The notes under the pieces were generated by a model that was given only the letters and a program-made list of their open reading frames with translations, was not told the DNA's origin and did not search any database. A stretch of 64,000 nucleotides of DNA from an uncultured Myxococcales bacterium (GTDB lineage: Bacteria > Myxococcota_A > UBA9042), in contig CAIMLR010000036.1 in assembly GCA_903842345.1 (NCBI GenBank), forward strand, positions 248,001 to 312,000. Reading direction: 5' to 3'. Made by a program: the position numbers and the translations under genes. This document shows, piece by piece, positions 33,541 to 41,950 of the stretch; the stretch's first letter is position 1; every line of letters starts with the position of its first letter.

Positions 33541-33903
33541 CTACTTCAGCACCTGGGTTTCCAGCCAGGCAAACGCCACTCGCTCCTCCCACCGCACGTG
33601 ATCGTGCAGGCGTTGCGCTGCCGCAAGCAGCCGATCGCGGTGCGGCTCGGGCGAGGCGGCGTGCGCCAAATCCGCACGAAGCGCGCGGTGATCGGCCAGC
33701 AGGCGATCGCGCAGGTCAGCGGGCAGGAGCGGCACCAGCGTCGCCTCCTCCACCAGAAAATGGCCATCCAGCGGGAGTTGCAGCAGGTGCGCTGCCAGCG
33801 ACGTCGGTGGCTGATCGTCCGCGGCCGTCAGCACGCGCCGGGCCGCGGCCAAGGCGTCAAAATGTTCGTGAGAGAGCGGCACCAGCGACGGATGGCGTTG
33901 CAT
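33541..33903 (-). CDS. Hemerythrin-like HHE-domain protein
   Basis: Small cytosolic protein of 120 residues with the four-helix HHE pattern for a di-iron site. Candidate ligands are SHEH (His12/14), GHFLVEE (His48, Glu52/53), DHRALR (His72) and LHDHVRWEER (His100/102, Glu106). The length equals a single hemerythrin domain. Family members bind oxygen or nitric oxide, or repair iron centres. Its place beside the nos region makes a nitrosative or oxygen-sensing role reasonable, but this is inference. It is followed by nothing on its strand until nosZ, and its start abuts the stop of the YwiC-like gene. Confidence 0.85.
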   Translation of the reverse strand: MQRHPSLVPLSHEHFDALAAARRVLTAADDQPPTSLAAHLLQLPLDGHFLVEEATLVPLLPADLRDRLLADHRALRADLAHAASPEPHRDRLLAAAQRLHDHVRWEERVAFAWLETQVLK

Positions 33904-34683
33904 CTACAGACCTCCAGGGCGCGCAACAAGCTGTAGCGCCAACCCGAGCAGACTGGCGACGGCCAGCAGCCAGCCCACGCGCGTCATGTGCCGCAGCCGC
34001 ACAGGCACGAGCGTCAGGAGAATCGCCGCACCCGCCATCGGCAAGACGGCGCGCCAGTGCGGCCGCAGGAGCGCGCCCGCGATCGCCAGCAGCGCCGGGC
34101 CCAACGCCGCGATCGCCAGCCGCGCGTAGGTCGACTGGTGCAGCGCGCGCGCCTTGCACGCATGCACCGCCGTCGTCATCAAGGCAAAGCCGATCGCCCA
34201 CGTGGCACACTGGACGCACGCAGCCGCCAACGCCACGCCGGCAAGGAGCGCCACCGGCAGCGCGCCCATGGCCAACAGCCCACCCGCCAGCCACTCCCCA
34301 GGCAGCGACTTGTGCCGGCCCGTCCAGGCCAACGCCAATTGCCCCGCGGCCAACAGCGCCACCAGAAGCAGCGCGCCCCACACCGCGCGCGACGCGTGCA
34401 GCAACGGCCAAAGCCCCGCCAGAACCGCCACTTTGAGACGCTGCAGCAGATGCCGACGCGCCAGCGCACCCTCCTGCACCTGCACCCGCTTGCCGCGCAG
34501 ACCGCGCAACACCAGAAGCGGCTCGTGCGCCGCGAACGTCGCCAAGGCCGCCAGCGTCAGCAGCAGCGCCGACGGGTTCGGATGGCCCAGCAGGAGCGCC
34601 GCGGCGAGCGGAATCAGCAACTGCGCCGCCGCGCCATGTTCGCGTGGCCAGTGCCCCGGTGGTTTGTGCGTCCTTGCGACCAT
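33904..34683 (-). CDS. YwiC-like integral membrane protein
   Basis: Polytopic membrane protein, about 259 residues from the ATG at 34683 (the frame is open to further starts at 34719 and 34776). The N-terminal motif WPREHGAAAQLLIPLAAALL matches the P-K/R-E-H-G-A start of the YwiC family, and seven or eight hydrophobic helices follow. The YwiC name comes from Bacillus subtilis, where the gene sits by anaerobic nitrate-respiration genes; the function is unknown. It is probably co-transcribed with the hemerythrin-like gene, since stop and start are adjacent (33904/33903). Start choice is uncertain because no ribosome binding site stands out. Confidence 0.75.
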   Translation of the reverse strand: MVARTHKPPGHWPREHGAAAQLLIPLAAALLLGHPNPSALLLTLAALATFAAHEPLLVLRGLRGKRVQVQEGALARRHLLQRLKVAVLAGLWPLLHASRAVWGALLLVALLAAGQLALAWTGRHKSLPGEWLAGGLLAMGALPVALLAGVALAAACVQCATWAIGFALMTTAVHACKARALHQSTYARLAIAALGPALLAIAGALLRPHWRAVLPMAGAAILLTLVPVRLRHMTRVGWLLAVASLLGLALQLVARPGGL

Positions 34684-34810
34684 GGCGGCGAGTGTAACCG
34701 TGGCAACGCACCGCGTCATCGTCTGCAGCCCCAAGCTTTTTGATACGCCGCGCCATCCGGTGCATCCTCGGCGCACGCTGGCGCATACGCGCGCTGGTTT
34801 GGACGCCCCT

Positions 34811-36322
34811 GTGCAAGATGCCTCGCAACAACGCCGCTCGTTCCTGCTGAATCTGGCGTCGTTCTATACGTCCGATGCGCTGCAGTTCGTCGTCTACCTG
34901 TTCCTGACGCCCTACCTGCTGCACTATCTGGGCAAGGAGCAATACGGCCTGCTCGCGGTTGCGGATTCCGTGCTTGGCTACCTTGGGCTGTTGAATATCG
35001 GCCTGACGCCGGTGCTGACGCGGTTTGTCGCGGCGAGTGAAGCGGCTGGCGATCGCCGACGCACGGTCGCGCTGCTGAGCACGACGCTCGCGCTCTTCAT
35101 CGGCTTGGGTACCGCCGGCATGCTCATCGCTTGGGGCGTCGCTGCGAACATCGGCCCCCTTTTCCACTTGCAGGCCGCACTCGTGCCGGCGTGCGCGCTG
35201 TTCCTCGGGGTAAAAGGCCTTGAATTCGCCGTGGCCACGCCGCTGCAGATCTTCGCCGCGGGCAACTACGGCATCCAGAACATCACGACAATGAACGGCA
35301 TCCGCGGCCTCACCGGTCTCATCGACGCCGCGGGCGGCTTTGCCATCGTGCGCTTTGACCTCGGCATGAAGGCGCTGGCCGTCCTCGCGCTCTTCAACGC
35401 CATCGTCGCGGGCCTGTTGAACCGCCAAAGTCTGCGCAACGCCTTGCCCGGCTTGAAGCTGGCCCTGCGCGAGGCCAGCCGCCCGGTCGCCCGCGAGCTG
35501 CTCGGCTACAGCGCGTTCTTCGCCCTCGACTCCGTCATCGTCCTCATCGTCTTCAAGACCGACGAGATCGTCATCGCGGGTGCCATCGGCACGGCGGCGG
35601 TCGCCACGTACGCGATCGTCGGCCAAGCCAGCCGCGCGGTCATGAACGGCGCCTCGCGCATCTCCAGCACGCTCTATCCCTCCTACGCGGCGCTCGCGCA
35701 AAAAGCCGACTTCGCCGAACTGCGGCGCATCTTCCGCCGCGCGATGGACGGCACGCTCTACATTTCCGCCGGTTTCGCCGTGCTTTTCATGGCGTTCGTC
35801 GGCCAACTCGTCGAGTTCTGGTTGTCCTTGCCGCCGGGCGACGTCCCGCGCGGCATCGTTTGGGGCCTGGGCGGCATCATCCTGACCGCCGCACCGGTCT
35901 CGGTCGCCTCCAAGTACATCGCCGGCGTCGGCCTGATCCGCAGCGTCGCGGCGATTTCGATCCTCGAAGGCGCGAGCAACCTCGCCCTGAGTCTCCTGCT
36001 GGTCGGACGGATCGGCCTGACCGGCGTCGCGCTCGGCACGCTCGTGAGTCAGCTCCTGACAACGACCTGGTACAATCCCGGCGTCGCGCTCAAGCACCAG
36101 GGCGTCGGGCGCGCGCAGTTCTGGGCTGGCCGGCTCGTGCGCGTGGCAACGGTGACCGCGCCGGCCGCGCTCCTGGCGACCGGGCTGCTGCACACGTGGC
36201 CACGGCCCGCGCTTTGGCAATTGGGCGCTGAACTCGCGGCATGCGCGCTTCTCCACGCGACGTGCGCGGGGCTGGCATGGCGCTTCTGGCCAGACGGCGG
36301 CAATGCGGAGGCTGCATCGTGA
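34811..36322 (+). CDS. Polysaccharide flippase (Wzx/MATE-type)
   Basis: Membrane transporter of about 503 residues with some 12-14 TM segments, of the polysaccharide-biosynthesis flippase family. The opening is typical: NLASFYTSDALQFVVYLFLT, then YLLHYLGKEQYGLLAVADSV, where the Y-x-G-x-x-x-V pattern after TM1 is a Wzx hallmark. It should move lipid-linked oligosaccharide across the inner membrane. The start is uncertain. GTG at 34811 is chosen, with TTG at 34799 and ATG at 34682 also in frame. The stop overlaps the next gene's GTG by 4 bp. Together with three glycosyltransferases it forms a compact surface-glycan cluster. Confidence 0.88.
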   Translation: MQDASQQRRSFLLNLASFYTSDALQFVVYLFLTPYLLHYLGKEQYGLLAVADSVLGYLGLLNIGLTPVLTRFVAASEAAGDRRRTVALLSTTLALFIGLGTAGMLIAWGVAANIGPLFHLQAALVPACALFLGVKGLEFAVATPLQIFAAGNYGIQNITTMNGIRGLTGLIDAAGGFAIVRFDLGMKALAVLALFNAIVAGLLNRQSLRNALPGLKLALREASRPVARELLGYSAFFALDSVIVLIVFKTDEIVIAGAIGTAAVATYAIVGQASRAVMNGASRISSTLYPSYAALAQKADFAELRRIFRRAMDGTLYISAGFAVLFMAFVGQLVEFWLSLPPGDVPRGIVWGLGGIILTAAPVSVASKYIAGVGLIRSVAAISILEGASNLALSLLLVGRIGLTGVALGTLVSQLLTTTWYNPGVALKHQGVGRAQFWAGRLVRVATVTAPAALLATGLLHTWPRPALWQLGAELAACALLHATCAGLAWRFWPDGGNAEAAS

Positions 36323-37176
36323 TGCCAACTGTGACGGCGGTCATTCCGTGCTTCAACCACGGCGAGTTCCTCGCTGAGTGTATCGCCAGCCTGCGCGCGC
36401 AGACGGTGACGAGCTGGCGCGCGATCGTGCTGGACGATGCGTCGACGGACGGCGTGACGCCCGCGCTTTGCGACGCCCAGGCTGACGAACGCGTGCAGAT
36501 CATCCACCTGCCCCAGAACCTCGGCCGCGCGCTGGTGCGCAACCACGGGATCGCGCTCGCGACGACGGAAGCGATCCTGAACCTCGATGCCGACGACACG
36601 CTGCACCCGCAGTTTTTTGAGAAGACCGTCCCGCTGCTGCTGGCTGAGCCGGACGTGGGCGTTGTCTACACCGATTACCGGATTTTTGGCGTGCGCCACG
36701 GCACGCGCACGGCGGAGCCTTTTGACCTGACGCGGCTGTATCACGAGCAGTTCATCGGCGGCGCGTCGCTGTTCCGCAAGTCGGCGTGGGCCAAGACGCA
36801 CGGCTACCACGGCGATTTTTCAATCGGCAACGAGGACTACGACTTCTGGCTGAGCATCGTCGAAGCGGGCTACCGCGGCGTCTATGTGGCTGAATCGCTT
36901 TACAACTACCGCATGCACAAGCACAGTTGGTCATCGACGAACGCGGGCGGCGACGATCGGGTGTTCCGTTCGCGCTGGTCGCTGCTGCGGCACCACCGCG
37001 CCGGCTTTGAAGCGCACCAAGCGGTAGCGGCGTTTGAACTGACGACGTACCGCGACGAAGCGATGCGCCTCGAGAAGGCCGGCTACTGGCGCGCGGCCCG
37101 CCCGATGTGGCAGGAAGTGCTGGCGCGTGCCCCGCACGACTGGCGCGCGCGGCTGCGGCTCATCTGGCCGTACTGA
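36319..37176 (+). CDS. Family 2 glycosyltransferase
   Basis: GT-A fold glycosyltransferase of 285 residues from the GTG at 36319, which has GGAGG 7 nt upstream. An adjacent in-frame ATG at 36322 is the alternative. Motifs: VTAVIPCFNHGEFLAECI, LDDASTDG, and the metal-binding DXD within LNLDADDTLHP. Later IGNEDYDFWLSIV supplies the ED acceptor-site motif. The C-terminal helix region (RAARPMWQEVLARAP) is typical of GT2 proteins with a trailing TPR-like helix pair. It is coupled to the flippase and 54 bp before a second GT2. Confidence 0.92.
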   Translation: MMPTVTAVIPCFNHGEFLAECIASLRAQTVTSWRAIVLDDASTDGVTPALCDAQADERVQIIHLPQNLGRALVRNHGIALATTEAILNLDADDTLHPQFFEKTVPLLLAEPDVGVVYTDYRIFGVRHGTRTAEPFDLTRLYHEQFIGGASLFRKSAWAKTHGYHGDFSIGNEDYDFWLSIVEAGYRGVYVAESLYNYRMHKHSWSSTNAGGDDRVFRSRWSLLRHHRAGFEAHQAVAAFELTTYRDEAMRLEKAGYWRAARPMWQEVLARAPHDWRARLRLIWPY

Positions 37177-37230
37177 GAAACGCGAGATAGAGTCGGAGAC
37201 CAGCGGAAGCTGAAGCAACATTGGGAGTTT

Positions 37231-38157
37231 ATGCCGGACCGCGCGCAACCACTGCTCATCACAATCGGCATCACCAGCTACCGCGAAGGCGCGCAGCTGC
37301 AGCAGTGCTGGGACAGCGTGTTGGCGCAAACCGACGAACGTTGGCAGGCCGTGCTGGTGTTGGATGGCGGCCATGACGCGGAGACGCGCGCCGTGTTTGA
37401 CAGCCTGACGCACCCGCGCCTGCGCAAGGTCGCTGTCGCGGTGAACCAGGGGCCGTACCCGATGCGCAACCTGGCGTTTGAACTGACCGAGACGCCGTAC
37501 CATTTCTACCTGGACGGCGACGACCAGTTGGTGCCGGAGAGCGTGGCGCTCGTGCTCGCGGCGATCGCGCGGGTGCCCGACGCGGCGATCGTTGTCGGCG
37601 ACTATACCTATTTTGACGGTGGCTCGGGCGTGAAGGAGTACCCACACGTCGTGACGCCGGACGACTATCTGGCGGGTCAGCCGCTGCCGGGACCTTGCGT
37701 GTACAAGACGGCGCTGTGGCGGCAATTGGGCGGCTTCGCCCAGGAACTGGCGCGCGGCAACGGCGACTACGATTTCCACATCGGCGCGGCGGAAGTCGGC
37801 GCGCAGGTCGTGCATTGCGGCGGCGTGTTCTACCGCTATCGTTTGGGCCAAAGCACAAAGGTGTCAGTGAGCTACGATCGCGACTACCACAAGACCCACG
37901 AGGTTATGGTCCGGCGGCATCCGCAATTCTTCGCCGACCCGCTGCGGCGGCACCGTTTCCTCGCACTCGCGTACTTCCGATCCGCGGTCTCCAACTATGC
38001 CGCGGGCAGTTTGACGTGCGCGCACAAGCTCTTTTGGCAGGCGGTGCACAATGGCCTGCTGCGCGACCCGTGGCTGTGGTCGCCGGCGGTGAGCGCGATG
38101 CGGCGGAGCCTGTTTCCGGCGGGCATGGTGCGCACGCTGCTGCGGCTCGGGCGGTAG
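37231..38157 (+). CDS. Family 2 glycosyltransferase
   Basis: Second GT2, 308 residues. Motifs: ITIGITSYREGAQLQQC, LVLDGGHD, and DXD-like YLDGDDQLVP (Asp-Gly-Asp-Asp). A later GNGDYDFHIGAAE corresponds to the ED motif region. GGGAG lies just upstream of the ATG. It is related to the preceding GT2 in layout but clearly diverged, so the two probably add different sugars. The following GT4 gene starts 5 bp later. Confidence 0.92.
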   Translation: MPDRAQPLLITIGITSYREGAQLQQCWDSVLAQTDERWQAVLVLDGGHDAETRAVFDSLTHPRLRKVAVAVNQGPYPMRNLAFELTETPYHFYLDGDDQLVPESVALVLAAIARVPDAAIVVGDYTYFDGGSGVKEYPHVVTPDDYLAGQPLPGPCVYKTALWRQLGGFAQELARGNGDYDFHIGAAEVGAQVVHCGGVFYRYRLGQSTKVSVSYDRDYHKTHEVMVRRHPQFFADPLRRHRFLALAYFRSAVSNYAAGSLTCAHKLFWQAVHNGLLRDPWLWSPAVSAMRRSLFPAGMVRTLLRLGR

Positions 38158-38162
38158 GCGCG

Positions 38163-39281
38163 ATGCAACACCTGACGATTCTGCTGGACGGCGACCCCAA
38201 GGCGCCGCATCAAGCGCGGCTGGCTGCGACTTTGCAGGCGCGCGGCCACACGCCCATCCTGGTCAACGCACCGGAAGTCGCTGACCGCGCGCGCGCCGAA
38301 TTTGGCCACGATGTCGCGCACGTCCATCTCCCCCGCCTGTGGCCGCGGGCGTTGCGCGATGCGTTGACGCGGCGGCTGGTCAAGTCGCTGGGCGCACAGG
38401 TGGTGCACTTGAACTACCTGCATCCCGGCCAGCTGATCTGGCAACGGCTGGGGGTGCCGTACGTGGCGACGGCGTGGGGGTCTGACCTGAACGAGGCGGA
38501 TTTTCCGCGCACGCCCGCGCATTGGCAGCAGATGGGGGTGTTGGTGCGCGGTGCGGCGGCGGTGACGGCGGATAGCCAGCCGCTGCTGGATCGCGCGCAG
38601 GCGCTCGCGGGCGCGGTGCCGATTCGCCAGGAGCTTGTGCTGTGGGGCGTCGATTGCGCGCGCTTTGACGCCACCCGGCTGGCCAGCGCGATCGCGGCGT
38701 GGCGCGCTGAGCTCTCGATCGACGAGCGCGCGTTCGTGGTCCTCAGCCCGCGGCAGACGCTGCCGCACTACCATCCAGAACGCATCCTGCGCGGATTTGC
38801 CGCCATGCGCCGGGGTCCGGACGACGTGCTCGTGTTCAAGTTGCACGGTCGCGAGGCGGAGTTGCCGGTCAAGCAGCAGTTGCTGGAGTTGGCCGCCGAA
38901 CTGGCCGTCGCGGATCGCCTTCGGTTTGCCCCGCCGTGCGCGTACGAGCGTTTGCCGGGTCTGTACGCCGCGGCGGACGTCGCCGTTTCAGCGCTCGAGA
39001 CAGACGGCGTGCCCTCGACGTTCGCCGAGCTGATGGCCCTGCAGGTCCCGATCGTCGCGAGTCGGCTGCCGGCCTATGCGGCGATCCTCGCGGACACGCG
39101 CGCGCTGTTGTTTGCCCCCGACGATGTGGCGGAACTGGGGCGGGCGCTGGATCGCCTGCGCGCGAATCCGGCGATGCGCGCGGACATGACCCGTGCCGCG
39201 CGCCAGTGGGTGCTGCGCCACGCGGATTGGGAGCGGAGCGTCGACGCCTGGCTCGCGCTGTACCGCGACGCAATAGGCTGA
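38163..39281 (+). CDS. Family 4 (GT-B) glycosyltransferase
   Basis: GT-B glycosyltransferase of 372 residues. The N-terminal domain opens HLTILLDGDPKAPHQARLAA. The junction has LSPRQTLPHYHPERILRGFA. The donor-binding domain has FKLHGREAELPVKQQLLELA and the family E-x7-E region in ADVAVSALETDGVPSTFAEL. The nearby P-S-T-F-A-E-L-M-A-L is a standard GT4 signature. The start at 38163 follows the previous stop by 5 bp, indicating one transcript. It is the last gene of the glycan cluster before a lipoprotein gene. Confidence 0.92.
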   Translation: MQHLTILLDGDPKAPHQARLAATLQARGHTPILVNAPEVADRARAEFGHDVAHVHLPRLWPRALRDALTRRLVKSLGAQVVHLNYLHPGQLIWQRLGVPYVATAWGSDLNEADFPRTPAHWQQMGVLVRGAAAVTADSQPLLDRAQALAGAVPIRQELVLWGVDCARFDATRLASAIAAWRAELSIDERAFVVLSPRQTLPHYHPERILRGFAAMRRGPDDVLVFKLHGREAELPVKQQLLELAAELAVADRLRFAPPCAYERLPGLYAAADVAVSALETDGVPSTFAELMALQVPIVASRLPAYAAILADTRALLFAPDDVAELGRALDRLRANPAMRADMTRAARQWVLRHADWERSVDAWLALYRDAIG

Positions 39282-39326
39282 CGCGGCTCCGCAAACCCGC
39301 TAGGCTCGGCGTGCGGGAGGTGCAAC

Positions 39327-41651
39327 ATGGCCGGACGAAACACGTGGCGAATGATGCTGAGCATGGCGGGCGCGTTGCTCGCGATCGGCTGCGGCAATGA
39401 CGTGCCCGTCAGCGGCGGCTCGGCCATCGACGACGCGGTCAGCGGCACGCTCGACGGCAGCGAACTCAGCGACGGCTGGCAGTTCGCCAAGGACGCGACC
39501 GCACCCGACGGCTGGTTGTGGAGCGACGATGCCGGCGCGTGGCTTGGCCCCGACGCCGGCGACGGCAGCAGCTTGAGCGACGGCAGTATTCCCAGCGACG
39601 GCATCGTCGTCGGCGACGCTGGCGGTGACACCAAGCCCGCCGGCGACGTCGCCGTCCTGCCCGGCGAGCTCGGCGGTTTCTGCAAGAACACCAGCAGCTG
39701 TCCCACAGGCACGTTCTGCGCCGGCCAGGGCAGCGCGGACGCGTACTGCACGCCGTACGGCTGCAGTGACAGCAGCGACTGCGCGAGCGTGCCGTCGAGC
39801 GAGCTGGTCTGCTGCGTGACCTACGGCAGCGGCGCGCAGAAGCAGTCGTATTGCCTGAAGGAACCGAACGCCACACAGTGCGGCAAACAAGACCAGCCCG
39901 TAGGCGGCGACTGCAAGACCGGCGGCCAATCCGACTGTACGGGCACCGAGAGCTGGTGCTTCCAGACCACCGATGCGGCGAAGTGCGTGCAAACGTGCAC
40001 CGCGCTCAACGATCCCATCTGCCCCAGCGGCACGGCGTGCAACTTGTTTCCCGGCGGCGGCGGCTGCCTCCCGTACACGCCCGGCGTCGCGGACGGGAGC
40101 CCGTGCGCCAGCAAGACGCTCGGTGGCTGCGGCAAGTACGCGCTTTGCATCGAGAGCTACAAGGGCGACCCGCTGGCGTACTGCGCGACGCTGTGCACCA
40201 AGGACGCGGAGTGCGCGAGCGGCCTCTCGTGCTTCCTCTACGACGGCACGCAGGGCATTTGCCAGCAAAACGGCCAGCAGGGCGTGGGCGGAAATTGCAC
40301 CGGCGACCGGTTCTCGTGCGCCAAGGGCTTGTACTGCGTCGGGTTTGGCGGCAGCTCCGCGGTCTGCGCCCCGCAATGCACCGTCGACGCCAACTGCGGC
40401 GATCTGGCGCTGGCCGTCGGCGGCGGCGCGTACTGCGCCAAGAACCCCGGCAATCCAACGGGCATCTGCTACCCCAAGGGCGCTGGCGGCAACGGCGACA
40501 CCTGCGCGAGCAACCCCTACGGCTGCGGCGAAGGCCTGTACTGCATCGGCGGCTACGACGGTTACGACCCCGGCGCGTTCTGCCAAAAGGCCTGCACGGA
40601 TGGCAGCGCGTGCCCCGCCAACGCCACGTGCCTCACGTACACCAAGGATTACAGCGGGTGCAAGCCCAACGGCAAGCTCGGCCAAGGCGGCGATTGCCAA
40701 GGCGATCCGACACTGTGCGAAGCCGGCGCGTTCTGCATCGGGGCGGGCAAGAATTGGCAATGCATGGCGCAGTGCACCATCGGCAGCGCGAATTGCCCGG
40801 GCCAGACGTGGTGCATGCCCTACGGCCAGGACGGGTATGGCATCTGCTGGCCGGTTGGCCAGAAAGCCGTCGGCAGCGCGTGCCAGGGCGATCCGTGGAA
40901 CTGCCAGAAAGGCGCGTTGTGCTCCAGCTACGGCGTCCAAAAAGACGCGTCCTGCCTACAGAATTGCGACAGCGCGCCCTGCCCGGGCGGCTTCTCATGC
41001 GACGACTTTGGCCAATCCGGCCACTGGTGTCAGGCCATCGGCGCGGGCGGCCAGGGCGCGGCGTGCAGCCTCACCGCGCCTTGCGAGAAGGGCGATGTCT
41101 GCGTTGGGCAAGAAGGCCCCGCGCCGTTCTGCAGCAAACAGTGCAACGCCGACGGCGACTGTGCAGCCAGCGACATCAACGGCAAGAAACTCTGGTGTGC
41201 CAAGGGCAAATGGGGCGGCTTCTGCGTGCCCGACGGCGGCGTCAGCAAGAACGGCATCTGCTACCAGGAGCCGTGGTCCTGCGCCAAGGGCTTGGTTTGT
41301 CTGGGCGATTCCGCCGGCAACCCCGGCGCTTTCTGCGCGCAGGCGTGCAGCGGATTCGCCAGCGTGTGCGCGCCCGACGAGAAGTGCGAATACCTCGGGG
41401 GCGGCGACGCTTTCTGCTTCAAAACCGGCAATTTGCCCGTGGGCGCGGACTGCCTGCAGGAACCGCTCGGCTGCACGCCCGCCGCGTTGTGCATCAAAGG
41501 CAGTCCATTGCCGATGTGCGTCCAGCAGTGCGGCGTCGGCTATCCCGCGTGCGCCAAGGACAGCCCGTGCACGAGCTTCATCGGCTCGCCGGTCAAGCTG
41601 TGCGTGCCCAAGGGCTTCGTGCCGTTTGGCACCATTGCCGTGCCGTTCTGA
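39327..41651 (+). CDS. Large Cys-rich lipoprotein
   Basis: Surface lipoprotein of 774 residues with no known function. The signal ends GALLAIGC (Cys22), followed by a linker of about 80 residues with Asp/Gly/Ser repeats (SDGSIPSDGIVVGDAGGD). The remainder is a series of disulfide-rich units of about 35-60 residues with the theme CxGDxxxCxxGxxCxGxxxxxxxC and QCTxDxxC. It differs from the CDDG/CT repeats of 5490 and 45900 but shares the lipobox-linker-Cys plan. GGGAGG precedes the ATG. It directly follows the glycan cluster (45 bp), so its product may be presented on, or decorated by, that polysaccharide; this is speculation. Confidence 0.85.
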   Translation: MAGRNTWRMMLSMAGALLAIGCGNDVPVSGGSAIDDAVSGTLDGSELSDGWQFAKDATAPDGWLWSDDAGAWLGPDAGDGSSLSDGSIPSDGIVVGDAGGDTKPAGDVAVLPGELGGFCKNTSSCPTGTFCAGQGSADAYCTPYGCSDSSDCASVPSSELVCCVTYGSGAQKQSYCLKEPNATQCGKQDQPVGGDCKTGGQSDCTGTESWCFQTTDAAKCVQTCTALNDPICPSGTACNLFPGGGGCLPYTPGVADGSPCASKTLGGCGKYALCIESYKGDPLAYCATLCTKDAECASGLSCFLYDGTQGICQQNGQQGVGGNCTGDRFSCAKGLYCVGFGGSSAVCAPQCTVDANCGDLALAVGGGAYCAKNPGNPTGICYPKGAGGNGDTCASNPYGCGEGLYCIGGYDGYDPGAFCQKACTDGSACPANATCLTYTKDYSGCKPNGKLGQGGDCQGDPTLCEAGAFCIGAGKNWQCMAQCTIGSANCPGQTWCMPYGQDGYGICWPVGQKAVGSACQGDPWNCQKGALCSSYGVQKDASCLQNCDSAPCPGGFSCDDFGQSGHWCQAIGAGGQGAACSLTAPCEKGDVCVGQEGPAPFCSKQCNADGDCAASDINGKKLWCAKGKWGGFCVPDGGVSKNGICYQEPWSCAKGLVCLGDSAGNPGAFCAQACSGFASVCAPDEKCEYLGGGDAFCFKTGNLPVGADCLQEPLGCTPAALCIKGSPLPMCVQQCGVGYPACAKDSPCTSFIGSPVKLCVPKGFVPFGTIAVPF

Positions 41652-41740
41652 CGCAACCCGTCTGGAACCATCTGAACGGGATAGTTATTTCTGATTCCCG
41701 CAGCAACACGCCCTTGACGCATGCCTGTGACGACGTAACA

Positions 41741-41870
41741 TGACGCCGCCGAGTTCCGCCTTCTGCGGAAACGGGGGACCCAACTTTTTGGGGCTAATCT
41801 GGCGCAAGGAAAGACTTCGCCTGACGGACACTTCTCGGTCCGAGCCCGTCAGCTAACCCCGTAGGCGTCG
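41741..41870 (+). promoter_or_regulatory. Cyclic di-AMP riboswitch (ydaO/yuaA type)
   Basis: Leader RNA element controlling the downstream potassium transporter gene. Hallmark conserved blocks are present in order: GGGGGACCCA (41773-41782), GGGGCTAATC (41790-41799), then CCGAGCCCG followed by TCAGCTAACCCCGTAGGCG (within 41840-41867), which is the most conserved part of the ydaO class. The closing stem is exact: GACGCC (41742-41747) pairs with GGCGTC (41864-41869). In this class c-di-AMP binding turns expression off. No clear terminator hairpin was seen between the aptamer and the gene, so control may be at translation. Confidence 0.9.
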
Positions 41871-41950
41871 AGGAGCGAGCCACCGACCAAGTGGGCCGGC
41901 CAGCAGCTCCGTCTGATTGTTCGGATCTTTCTGAACTGTTTGGGGCTCCG

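Noticed and set aside
41652-41690. CCCGT...ACGGG hairpin with AT-rich tail after the Cys-rich lipoprotein gene as a terminator
   Set aside because: Only a 5-bp stem with a long loop and no real T-run; too weak to call.
41714-41741. TTGACG / TAACAT promoter-like pair just before the riboswitch
   Set aside because: Its start point would fall around 41748, cutting off the 5' strand of the riboswitch closing stem, so it is unlikely to drive this leader.
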